A stretch of 8,788 bases of DNA, from contig CABUBY010000071.1 of the NCBI GenBank assembly GCA_902489955.1, positions 1 to 8,788 on the forward strand, given 5' to 3'. The DNA comes from an uncultured Collinsella sp. GTDB taxonomy: Bacteria > Actinomycetota > Coriobacteriia > Coriobacteriales > Coriobacteriaceae. The position numbers and the translations under genes are program-made. Of the stretch, positions 1-7,265 are shown piece after piece. Within the stretch, counting starts at the first letter, position 1, and the number at the start of each line of letters is the position of its first letter. Below the pieces are notes generated by a model. That model was not told where the DNA came from. It saw only the letters and a program-made list of their open reading frames with translations, and did not search any database.

Positions 1-2
1 CC

Positions 3-362
3 GTCATGATCGAGACGGGCTTTGCGCCCGACTGGCTTCAATACGAGTTGACGGACCCCTTCGATTCGGCCAAGCCCATACGAACGGACTTTGCCTGGGA
101 GCGCCAGGCGCGGGAACTCACGCTGGGCGAGCTCGACGGGCTCATCAAATATACCGACCAGACCATGCTGGCCGGACGCACCACCGCCGAGGCGCTCGTT
201 GCCGAACGACAGCGCGAGGCGCACCTATCGCTCTACGGCCACCCTCTGCTGCGCTTTACCATGAACGAGGTCCGCTCGACAGGAATGCTCGCCAAAAAGC
301 TGCAGACGGCAGGCATCCGGCAGACCGCTCTACCGACATGGCTCAACGAGGTGGACCTGTAG
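3..362 (+). CDS. 3' end of an unrecognised gene (partial, left edge)
   Basis: The reading frame is open through the left edge and closes with TAG at 360-362, giving at least 119 codons. The first ATG is at base 6, but the frame continues upstream of it and there is no room to see a ribosome binding site. It may therefore be an internal methionine, with the true start outside the window. The visible product is soluble and rich in charged residues (many Arg, Glu, Lys), with a mostly helical-looking pattern. There is no signal peptide, membrane segment, cysteine motif or nucleotide-binding motif. I do not recognise the family and assign no function. It is transcribed convergently with the minus-strand operon and ends about 490 bp from that operon's last stop codon. 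No plus-strand hairpin with a T-run follows it, so its terminator is not visible; the inverted-repeat array at 404-728 could serve. Confidence 0.6.
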   Translation, partial: VMIETGFAPDWLQYELTDPFDSAKPIRTDFAWERQARELTLGELDGLIKYTDQTMLAGRTTAEALVAERQREAHLSLYGHPLLRFTMNEVRSTGMLAKKLQTAGIRQTALPTWLNEVDL

Positions 363-403
363 GAGCTGCTAGGCCAAGCATCGCCGAATCGCATTCCCCC
401 TAT

Positions 404-728
404 CTGGGCCGCGTTTTCCCAACGGCCACGCCAACGGAAAGCGCGTCCCAGCCTGGACGCTCAAAACGGGATGCACTTTCCGGATGGCGGGCCTGGCGGA
501 AAGCGTGTCCCGGAATCCCGTCTCAGAGCTGGACAGGCTTTCCGGTTGAGTCCTTCAGCGGAAACCGCATCCCGGAATAAACGCTCAAACTGGGATGCAC
601 TTTCCAAACGGCCGGCCAGCGGAAAACGCATCCCATTCTGAGGCACGATTCCGGGACGCAGTTTCCGCATGCGGCCCCGTTGGGAAAGTTCATCCCGTTC
701 CGAAGCTGGATTCCGGGACACAGTTTCC
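404..728. repeat. Array of 11 alternating-orientation motifs, ~31 bp spacing (62-bp palindromic tandem repeat)
   Basis: A 14-16 bp motif close to GGGATGCACTTTCC alternates with its reverse complement (GGAAAGCGCATCCC). Forward arms lie at about 404-419, 466-481, 529-543, 591-605, 651-666 and 713-728. Reverse arms lie at about 436-451, 498-513, 560-575, 621-635 and 683-697. Successive arms are 30-32 bp apart, so the array can be read as 5.5 diverged tandem units of about 62 bp, each able to form a stem-loop with a loop of about 15 nt. Each arm can also pair with the next one, so two registers of hairpins are possible. Many differences between partner arms are transitions that leave G-T pairs, so the stems remain foldable. 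The spacers are partly conserved: ACGCTCAAA precedes two forward arms. Function is unknown. It may be a REP/BIME-like element, a convergent-gene termination zone, or a protein-binding array. Confidence 0.8.
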
Positions 729-742
729 GTATGCGGAGGCGC

Positions 743-781
743 TCCAAACAAAAGGCCCCAGCTCGCGATGGAGCCGGGGCC
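743..781 (-). terminator. Intrinsic terminator of the ssnA-ygfK-ferredoxin-xdh operon
   Basis: Read on the minus strand, an 11-bp stem (GGCCCCGGCTC / GAGCTGGGGCC, occupying 781-754) encloses a 6-nt loop and is followed by TTTTGTTT. The stem is fully paired on the minus-strand RNA, with one G-U wobble. On the plus strand the same position is an A-C mismatch and no T-run follows. The hairpin begins about 70 nt downstream of the xanthine dehydrogenase stop codon, which makes that gene the last of the operon. Confidence 0.88.
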
Positions 782-850
782 AAAGGCGCAGCGTATGTAG
801 TTGATGTTGAGCGCGAACAGCCCATCAGCAATGGTCGTCCGCACCCCACC

Positions 851-3628
851 CTACCCGCGGTTGCGAACGCGGCTGTACGGCGTATCCACCATGGGCAGAT
901 CCGGACGCAGCTTGCCGTCGAATGCGCGATAGGCGTTCTGTACGGCGGGCGCCGTGGGAATCGTTGCGATCTCACCGATGCCCTTGCCGCCGTATGCCAC
1001 GGGCAACAGCTCGTCCTTCTCCACGTAGATGGCGTGGATATTCGGAATCTCGGGCGCACGGAACAGCCCGAGCGTACCGTACCTTGCCTGGGGTACGCAG
1101 TCCTTGAGCGGCCAGTCCTCGGTAAGCGCATAGCCCATACCCATAAGCACGCCGCCTTCGATCTGACCCTGGATGGAGATGGGGTTGACCACCTTGCCGG
1201 AATCGTGCGCGGCATAGACCTCGCTCACGCGACCGTCATCATCCAGAATGACCACATGCGTGGCAAAGCCGTAGCAGATGTGGCTCTTGGGGTTGGGAAC
1301 ATCCGCACCCAGCTTGTCGGTCGGCTCCAGGTACACGTAGCCAAACTCGCGTCCCTCGAGCGCCTTGATGGCGGCCGCGGGATCCTGAGGATGCATACCC
1401 TGGCCGGCGACGAGCTCCTGCGTGTGCAGCTGATAGGCGCGACCGTCGTCGTACTCGATCTTGACGCCGTCGCCATGCGCATTCACGGGAGCGGCGGGCG
1501 CAGACTTGCCGGCCTCGATATCAAGCATGGCATCGCGCAGCAGGAAGGCGGCACCGCGCACGGCCTCGCCGGTCACGACCGTCTGACGCGAACCAGACGT
1601 GGTGCCGGAGTCGGGAGCGTTCTCGGTGGAGCACTCGCCGTTGGCGATGCAGCGAAGCGGCAGGCCGCATGCCTCGGCAACGTCCTGCAAAAAGACGGTG
1701 TTGCAGCCCTGGCCGATGTCGGACGTGGCGGCATAGACCACAGCCACGCCGTTCTCGATGCGGATCTTGCAGCGGCCGGCATCGGGCAGGCCAACGCCCA
1801 CGCCAGCGTTCTTCATGGCGCAGGCGATACCGGCGTGTCCGGGATGCGCATAGTAGGCATCCTTGACCTCGAGCAGCGTCTCTTTAAGCGCCGTGGAGCA
1901 GTCGGCAATCTGGCCGTTGGGCAAAACCTCGCCCGGCTCGATGGCGTTACGGTAGCGGATCTCCCACGGATCCAGGCCGACCTTCTCGGCCAGCAGGTCG
2001 ATCAGGCTCTCGAGCGCAAACTCGGACTGGCAAACGCCAAAGCCGCGGTACGCGCCGGCGGGCGGGTTGTTGGTGTAGTAGCCAAAACCGCGAATGTCAG
2101 TGTTCTGGTACTTGTAGGGGCCGACGGCATGCGTGCAGGCGCGCTCGAGCACCGGGCCGCACAGCGAAGCGTAGGCACCGGTATCAAAGTTGATCTCGCA
2201 GTCCAGGCCGGTAAAGTTGCCCTCGGCGTCGCAACCCAGCGTAAAGGTGCCGTCCATGGCATGGCGCTTGGGATGGAAAGCAAGCGACTCGGCACGCGTG
2301 AGCTTGCACTTCACAGGACGCTGGAACTTATAGGCAGCGAGCGCGGCCAGATGCTGAATGGACACGTCCTCCTTGCCGCCAAAGCCGCCACCCACGAGCA
2401 TGGTCTCTACAACCACGCGCTCGGGTTCGCTATCCCAGCCAAACATGTGGGCGCACTCTTTGCGCGTATCGTAGGCGCCCTGGTCGGTCGACTGCACCTT
2501 GACGCCGTTCTTGTACGGGAAGGCGACGGCGCACTCGGGCTCCAAGAAGGCATGCTCGGTAAAGGGCGTGGTAAAGCGCTGCGTCACGGTGAACGCGCTC
2601 TCTGCCAGCGCCTTGGCGGCGTCGCCGCGCGTCACGTGACGGCTCTGGCACACGTTGTCCTTGAGCTCCACCGTGTTGCCAAAGGCAAAGAAGCTGTCGT
2701 GCAGGCGCGGGGCGTCGGCGGCCTTGGCCTCGGCGATATTGCGCACGGGCTCCAGCGGCTCGTAATCAATCTTTACGAGCTTCTTGGCCTTCTCGAGCGT
2801 CGCCTCGTCCTCGGCAACCACCAGCACGATGGCGTCACCCACGCAGCGGGTGATATCGCCCGCCGCGATCATGACGTCCCAGTCCTGGATAAGGTGGCCG
2901 ACCTGGTTGACCGGCACGTCCTCGGCGCGCAGGATACCCACCACGCCGGGCAGGGCCTCGGCCTTGGAGGTATCGATGGAGAGCACACGGGCGCGCGGGT
3001 ACTTGGAGCGCACGGCGCTGGCGTAGGTCAGACCCGGCTGATCGAGCTCGTCGATGTCGTCGGGATACTTGCCCTCGCCGAGCACCTTCTTGCGCACGTC
3101 GATACGGAAGGCGCGCTTGCCCACGCCGTAGTCATCGCCGCGCTCCAGATCCTCGTCGATCTGCTTTTCGCCGCGCAGCACCGCAGCTGCCAGCGAAATG
3201 CCCTCGATGATCTTCTTGTAGCCGGTGCAGCGGCAGACGTTACCGCGAATGGCGTACTTGATCTGTTCCTCGGTGGGCTCGGGGTCCTCGGCGATGAGCG
3301 CTGCACCCGCCATGACCATACCGGGGATGCAAAAACCGCACTGCACGGCACCCACGGCGCCAAAGGCGTACACAAAGGCCTCGCGCACGTCCTCGGGCAG
3401 GCCCTCGACAGTCACGATGTTGCGGCCGGCGGCAAGGGCGGTGGTCAGCACGCAAGCCTTGACGGCCGCGCCGTCCACGTGGATGGTGCAGGTGCCGCAG
3501 GCACCCTCGGAGCAGCCGTCCTTGGCGGAGTGAATGTGCAGGTCGTCGCGCAGGTAGCGCAGCAGTGGCTTGTTCTGAGTCGTCGTACGCTCGACGCCGT
3601 TAACGGTAAAAGTGAATTCCTGTGCCAT
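851..3628 (-). CDS. xdh: Xanthine dehydrogenase, selenium-dependent type: fused [2Fe-2S] and molybdopterin domains
   Basis: A 925-residue molybdenum hydroxylase predicted to oxidise purines (hypoxanthine/xanthine) or run in reverse in the cytoplasm. Residues 1-77 are a plant-type [2Fe-2S] domain (Cys39, 44, 47, 59). Residues 80-155 hold the second, helical [2Fe-2S] domain (Cys97, 100, 132, 134). An alpha/beta hammerhead (about 175-290) and the two-part molybdopterin domain (about 310-900) follow. By motif position, the substrate-site residues of bovine xanthine oxidase (Glu802, Arg880, Glu1261) correspond to Glu420 in GGGFGGKED, Arg528 in AYRGFG and Glu886 in GKGIGE, so it looks catalytically competent on purines. 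The start ATG follows AAGGGA by 6 nt, and the gene lies 12 nt after the ferredoxin stop. It has no FAD domain. Residues 703-757 look like an insertion, and the protein is longer than the roughly 850 residues I recall for this family. Escherichia coli XdhD is a more distant relative that has lost the Fe-S cysteines. Selenium dependence is inferred from family resemblance only. Confidence 0.94.
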   Translation of the reverse strand: MAQEFTFTVNGVERTTTQNKPLLRYLRDDLHIHSAKDGCSEGACGTCTIHVDGAAVKACVLTTALAAGRNIVTVEGLPEDVREAFVYAFGAVGAVQCGFCIPGMVMAGAALIAEDPEPTEEQIKYAIRGNVCRCTGYKKIIEGISLAAAVLRGEKQIDEDLERGDDYGVGKRAFRIDVRKKVLGEGKYPDDIDELDQPGLTYASAVRSKYPRARVLSIDTSKAEALPGVVGILRAEDVPVNQVGHLIQDWDVMIAAGDITRCVGDAIVLVVAEDEATLEKAKKLVKIDYEPLEPVRNIAEAKAADAPRLHDSFFAFGNTVELKDNVCQSRHVTRGDAAKALAESAFTVTQRFTTPFTEHAFLEPECAVAFPYKNGVKVQSTDQGAYDTRKECAHMFGWDSEPERVVVETMLVGGGFGGKEDVSIQHLAALAAYKFQRPVKCKLTRAESLAFHPKRHAMDGTFTLGCDAEGNFTGLDCEINFDTGAYASLCGPVLERACTHAVGPYKYQNTDIRGFGYYTNNPPAGAYRGFGVCQSEFALESLIDLLAEKVGLDPWEIRYRNAIEPGEVLPNGQIADCSTALKETLLEVKDAYYAHPGHAGIACAMKNAGVGVGLPDAGRCKIRIENGVAVVYAATSDIGQGCNTVFLQDVAEACGLPLRCIANGECSTENAPDSGTTSGSRQTVVTGEAVRGAAFLLRDAMLDIEAGKSAPAAPVNAHGDGVKIEYDDGRAYQLHTQELVAGQGMHPQDPAAAIKALEGREFGYVYLEPTDKLGADVPNPKSHICYGFATHVVILDDDGRVSEVYAAHDSGKVVNPISIQGQIEGGVLMGMGYALTEDWPLKDCVPQARYGTLGLFRAPEIPNIHAIYVEKDELLPVAYGGKGIGEIATIPTAPAVQNAYRAFDGKLRPDLPMVDTPYSRVRNRG

Positions 3629-3640
3629 GGTGATTCCCTT

Positions 3641-4120
3641 CTACACGCCGGCGGTGATGCCGGTGCGGTCGTGGATGGCGCCATGCGGGCAGACGACGGC
3701 GCACATGCCGCACGACAGGCAGTCCACGCCGTCGATATGGGCGCAGTTGTCCTCGATGCGGATAGCGCCGGCAGGGCACTTTTTAGCGCACATGCCGCAA
3801 CCGATGCAGCTCGTGTCGCAAATCTTGCGCGCAATGGCGCCCTTATCGGTGTTGTTGCAGCGCACCAGGATGTTCTGGTAGCCGGGAACGAAGGCAATCA
3901 CGCGCTGCGGGCACGCCATGCCGCACAGGCCACAGCCCGTGCACTTGGAGCGATCCACGCGGGCGATGCCATCGACCAGCGCAATGGCGCCGTGGGGGCA
4001 GGCCGTGACGCAGGCGCCACAGCCAATGCAGCCTTCGCTGCAGCGGGCGTCGCCACCTGCGGAGGCGCAACCACTTCCGCAGGCAACGTAGGCCACGTTA
4101 TGTTGAATGGATTTGGCCAT
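3641..4120 (-). CDS. RnfB-like soluble ferredoxin with four [4Fe-4S] motifs
   Basis: A 159-residue electron-transfer protein. Four CxxCxxCxxxCP motifs are seen: Cys31/34/37/41, 60/63/66/70, 105/108/111/115 and 134/137/140/144. Between the second and third motifs is the stretch VRCNNTDKG...KICDTSCIGC, which resembles the C-terminal half of RnfB, the ferredoxin-handling subunit of the Rnf complex. The membrane helix and first Fe-S domain of true RnfB are absent and no signal peptide is present, so the protein should be cytoplasmic. It sits 11 nt after ygfK and 12 nt before xdh, so it is almost certainly co-translated with both and is the likely electron carrier between them, or to ferredoxin pools. 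Escherichia coli has an analogous small ferredoxin, YgfS, in its own ygf cluster, though in a different order. Other cysteines (14, 18, 27, 88, 101, 126) may be structural. The fold is certain; the partners are inferred. Confidence 0.92.
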   Translation of the reverse strand: MAKSIQHNVAYVACGSGCASAGGDARCSEGCIGCGACVTACPHGAIALVDGIARVDRSKCTGCGLCGMACPQRVIAFVPGYQNILVRCNNTDKGAIARKICDTSCIGCGMCAKKCPAGAIRIEDNCAHIDGVDCLSCGMCAVVCPHGAIHDRTGITAGV

Positions 4121-4131
4121 AAGAGACTCGC

Positions 4132-7131
4132 CTATTTCTTAAGAAGGTACGAATAGTTGTCGCGCACAGCCCTGATGGTCAGGCGGACGGCCTCGGGAAG
4201 ACCGGTGTTGACGGCATCGACCGAGACGGTGCGGACCGTGCCGGCGACGCGGACCTTAAAGTGGTCCTCGTCCACAGCCAGGAAGCCCTCGTTCTCGGAG
4301 TTCTCCATATCCTGCTCGCTCCAGAACAGGGTGAGCTTGTCCTTGTAGGGACGACCCTCCTGGTAGGGACAGAACACGGCGCAGTTGCCGCACTCGTTGC
4401 ACATGCCATCGACGTGGACGACCTGATGCTTGGCCAGGCCCGGCACCTTAATGGCAACGTTGGCGCGGTTGGGGCACACGTCGCAGCAGACCTCGCACAC
4501 CGAGCCGCAGCCCAGGCAGCGGGTCTTGGTGCAGTTGCGCTTGTCGCGGCACAGCGATCCCTTGCGCTCGTAGCAGGTGTCCTCGCGACCGGCCTGCTCG
4601 TTGCAGTCGGCGTACTTGTTAAAGTCCACACCGGCAATGGCACGGGCAACCTCGGCGGCGTCGGCGATAGCCTCGACCACGGTGGCCGGACCGCGACGGC
4701 AATCGCCTGCAGCCCAGACGCCCTCGACGCCGGTGGAGGTGGCGGCAAGGCGACCGCGACGGTCGTGTTCGACGCCCGCGGCATCGTACAGGCTGGCATC
4801 GATGCCCTCGCCCACGGCGCAGATCACCGTGGTGGCGGAAAGCTCGACGGTCTCGCCCGTGGCGACGGGGCTGCGACGGCCGCTTGCATCCGGCTCACCG
4901 AGCTCCATAACATCGCAGGTCAGCACGGCGCCGTTGAGCGCCTTGGGCGCCAGCAGCTCGCAGAACTCAACGCCGTCTGCCAGAGCAAAATCGAGCTCTT
5001 CCTCGTCGGCGGGCATCTGCTTCTTGGTGCGGCGATACACCAGGCGCACGTTCTTCACGCCGGCCAGGCGCTTGGCCACGCGGGCCGCATCCATGGCGGT
5101 GTTGCCGGCGCCAATGACTACGACGTCCTCGCCCAGCTCGAGCTTCTCGCCCTTCTTGGCAGCCTCGAGGAACTCCAGCACATCGAGCTCGGCACCCTCG
5201 CCCAGGCCCGCAGAGCCGGGCATCCAGGCACCGGTGGCCACGACCACGTCGGTAAAGCCCTGGGCCTTGAGCTCGTCAATGGAATCCACGCGAGCGTTAA
5301 GCTGCACCTTGGCACCAAAGGCCAGGCAGAGCTCGGCATCGTGGGAGATGTCATCGCTCGCAATGCGGAACTCGGGAATCACGTGACGGACCACGCCGCC
5401 GAGCGAGTCGCGGGCCTCAAAGATGGTGACGGGCACGCCGGCACGCGTCAGGAAGAATGCCGTCGCCAGACCGGCCGGGCCGCCACCGATAACGGCAACG
5501 CTGCGCTCGCTGTCGTTGGCGATGGCCTGAGCACGCAGCTTGGGCAGCACGGCGGTCATGGCCTCACGGGCGGCCTTGAGCTTGCTGGCGCGAATCTGGG
5601 CGCCCTCGGGCTCGTAGAACGCACGCTCGCAGGCACGGCCGCAGGGATGCGGGCAGATGGTGCCAGTGACGAACGGCAGAGCGTTGCGCTCGATGATGAT
5701 GTTGAGCGCATCCTCGTAGCGGCCCTCGTCAACAGCCGCCAGATAGGCGGGAATATCCTGCTGGATGGGGCAGCTCGTACGGCACGGCGTGGTAAAGCAG
5801 TCGGAAAGCGGACTCTTGCCGGCGACCTTGCGGTCGGGCAGCGGGCGCAACGGCTTCTTGTAGAGCGGGTTGGTGAGCGAATCGGCCTGGATCGCGGTCA
5901 CGGCGTCGAGCGAGACGCCCGCGAACGGCTTGCCATCCAGGTCGGTAAACTCGCCGGCCATCTGGCTAAAGCGCTCGTAGCCACCGGGCTTGAGCACGTC
6001 GGTCGCCAGGGTGACGGGCCAAATGCCGGCATCGTACAGGGCGCGGATGTTGTAGACCGTGGCGCCGCCGGAGTAGCTGATGCGCAGCTTGCCATCGAAC
6101 TGCTCGGTAATGCGGCGGGCAGCCTCGATGGTCAGCGAGAACAGCGAACGGCCGGACATGTACATTTCGGTCGAGGGCAGCTCGTTTCTCGTCACGTCGA
6201 CGGGGAACGTGTTGGTCAGCTTGACGCCAAACTCCAGGCCGCGCTCGGCGCACAGGGCAATCAGGCGCTCGAACATGGGCACGGCATCGGCCCACTGCAG
6301 GTCCTCGCGGAAGTGCGTATCGTCGAAGACGATGTAGTCAAAGCCCAGCTCGTTCAGACGCTGGCGGGCAAACTCATAGCCCAGCAGCGTGGGGTTGCAC
6401 TTGATGTAGGTGTTGAGGCCCTTCTCGGTGATCAGATAGGTCGCGATGCGCTCGATCTCGGCCGGCGGGCAGCCGTGCAGGGTAGACTCGGTGATGGAGT
6501 TGGACACGCGTGCCGGGATGGACTCGACAAACGCGGCGTCGACATGCTCAAACTTGTCCAGGTTGGCGAGCGCCCATGCGCGGCACTCGTTCCAGACGTC
6601 GGAGCCGCTAGCGTCCTTCATGCCCTCGATGTAGGCGTCGACCTTGGGGCTCTTGATGCCCTCGAGGTCATAGCCCACGGACATGTTAAAGACAAAACCG
6701 TCCGGGCTGCCCAGACCGTACTCGCGAGCGATCAGGTGGCAGGCAAACCATGCTTTCACGTACTCGGCAAAGGCCTGCGGAACCTCGAGCTCGGTCGACC
6801 ACTCGCAGTTGTAGCACTCGTCCTGTGCCACGATGCAGGGTTTGTTCACACACTTGGAGAGCTCCTCGCCGTCCATAACCTGAACGGTCTTGAGCTCAAA
6901 GAAGCGGGAACCGGCCACATAAGAGGCCACGATGTTCTGGGCCAGCTGCGTGTTGGGGCCGGCGGCCGGGCCAAACGGAGTCTCGATGCGCTCGTCAAAA
7001 ATGGGAAGCGCGCCCTCCTGGTTGGTCGTGACCATCTTGCGCACGCCAAAGATGGCGTCCTGGGTCTTGTGCTCCTCGATGATCCAGTTCATCAGCTGCG
7101 AAAACGGGATCGGCCTCATGATGTCGCTCAT
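4132..7131 (-). CDS. ygfK: YgfK-type oxidoreductase: TIM-barrel + GltD-like FAD/NAD(P) + [4Fe-4S] domains
   Basis: A 999-residue multi-domain flavin/iron-sulfur oxidoreductase of the YgfK family, once annotated as 'putative selenate reductase subunit' and now associated with anaerobic purine/urate catabolism. Residues about 45-430 look like a dihydroorotate/dihydropyrimidine-dehydrogenase-type TIM barrel (for example ISYSGGATVYNIRALYDAG at 351-369). Residues 440-830 are GltD-like. They hold N-terminal cluster cysteines 445, 450, 454, 493, 497 and 501, an FAD motif GGGPAGLATAFF (549-560), a pyridine-nucleotide motif GAGNTAMDAAR (674-684) followed by YRRTKKQMP (699-707), and a second FAD motif GVWAAGDC (804-811). 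Residues 870-925 carry cysteines for two [4Fe-4S] clusters (872, 875, 879, 882/883, 886; 911, 914, 917, 921). The start at 7131 is chosen for its ribosome binding site and the conserved MRPIPF N-terminus; the frame stays open upstream, but with low-complexity Arg-rich sequence. The gene is followed after 11 nt by the ferredoxin. The substrate cannot be read from the sequence. Confidence 0.94.
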   Translation of the reverse strand: MSDIMRPIPFSQLMNWIIEEHKTQDAIFGVRKMVTTNQEGALPIFDERIETPFGPAAGPNTQLAQNIVASYVAGSRFFELKTVQVMDGEELSKCVNKPCIVAQDECYNCEWSTELEVPQAFAEYVKAWFACHLIAREYGLGSPDGFVFNMSVGYDLEGIKSPKVDAYIEGMKDASGSDVWNECRAWALANLDKFEHVDAAFVESIPARVSNSITESTLHGCPPAEIERIATYLITEKGLNTYIKCNPTLLGYEFARQRLNELGFDYIVFDDTHFREDLQWADAVPMFERLIALCAERGLEFGVKLTNTFPVDVTRNELPSTEMYMSGRSLFSLTIEAARRITEQFDGKLRISYSGGATVYNIRALYDAGIWPVTLATDVLKPGGYERFSQMAGEFTDLDGKPFAGVSLDAVTAIQADSLTNPLYKKPLRPLPDRKVAGKSPLSDCFTTPCRTSCPIQQDIPAYLAAVDEGRYEDALNIIIERNALPFVTGTICPHPCGRACERAFYEPEGAQIRASKLKAAREAMTAVLPKLRAQAIANDSERSVAVIGGGPAGLATAFFLTRAGVPVTIFEARDSLGGVVRHVIPEFRIASDDISHDAELCLAFGAKVQLNARVDSIDELKAQGFTDVVVATGAWMPGSAGLGEGAELDVLEFLEAAKKGEKLELGEDVVVIGAGNTAMDAARVAKRLAGVKNVRLVYRRTKKQMPADEEELDFALADGVEFCELLAPKALNGAVLTCDVMELGEPDASGRRSPVATGETVELSATTVICAVGEGIDASLYDAAGVEHDRRGRLAATSTGVEGVWAAGDCRRGPATVVEAIADAAEVARAIAGVDFNKYADCNEQAGREDTCYERKGSLCRDKRNCTKTRCLGCGSVCEVCCDVCPNRANVAIKVPGLAKHQVVHVDGMCNECGNCAVFCPYQEGRPYKDKLTLFWSEQDMENSENEGFLAVDEDHFKVRVAGTVRTVSVDAVNTGLPEAVRLTIRAVRDNYSYLLKK

Positions 7132-7137
7132 AACGAG

Positions 7138-7146
7138 CTCCTCTCT
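7138..7146 (-). promoter_or_regulatory. Ribosome binding site that fixes the ygfK start
   Basis: AGAGAGGAG on the minus strand lies 6 nt before the ATG at 7131. The open frame extends 69 codons further upstream, but that part is Arg/Pro-rich, crosses the intergenic hairpin and runs into the end of ssnA. This site supports the shorter protein. Confidence 0.85.
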
Positions 7147-7229
7147 GTAACGCCCGGCGAGACCGCGCGACGGGCGCAAATACGGTGTAGCGCTAGCACA
7201 GCGCCGGCGACCCCGCGGAGGCCGCCTAT

Positions 7230-7265
7230 GCGCGCGCCGGATGCGGCGAAACATCCGACGCGCGC
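7230..7265 (-). other. Strong intercistronic hairpin between ssnA and ygfK
   Basis: Inverted repeat with arms 7230-7243 and 7252-7265 and an 8-nt loop. On minus-strand RNA all 14 positions pair (one G-U); on the plus strand that position is A-C. The hairpin starts 15 nt after the ssnA stop codon. No T-run follows on the minus strand, so it is not a standard intrinsic terminator. It could protect the 3' end of a processed ssnA message, act as a partial stop, or be a REP-like element. Confidence 0.7.

Larger units (their letters stand above)
363..850. other. Intergenic region between convergent genes, no gene seen
   Basis: This 488-bp stretch separates the plus-strand partial gene from the stop codon of the minus-strand xanthine dehydrogenase. 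Short open frames cross it on both strands. They consist of repeated translations of the array and show no start with a ribosome binding site, so I do not call a gene. Apart from the array (404-728) and the minus-strand terminator (752-781), I see nothing in it. No tRNA, insertion-sequence ends or attachment site is visible. Confidence 0.7.

Noticed and set aside
404..728. CRISPR array
   Set aside because: The repeats alternate in orientation, are diverged, and have spacers of about 15-17 nt that are partly conserved. CRISPR repeats keep one orientation with unique, longer spacers.
338..804. Short plus-strand and minus-strand open frames in the intergenic region
   Set aside because: They translate the tandem array in different frames (repeating FPNG/SGTQFP-like peptides) and lack credible starts.
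680..4156. Very long plus-strand open frame (about 1158 codons) opposite xdh and the ferredoxin gene
   Set aside because: It is the mirror of GC-rich minus-strand coding sequence. The translation is low-complexity (Ala/Gly/Val/His-rich), has no recognisable domain, crosses two real genes and starts in the repeat array without a ribosome binding site.
7187..7194. 8-bp palindrome TAGCGCTA as an operator
   Set aside because: It is too short, with mismatched flanks, in a GC-rich region full of chance self-complementarity.
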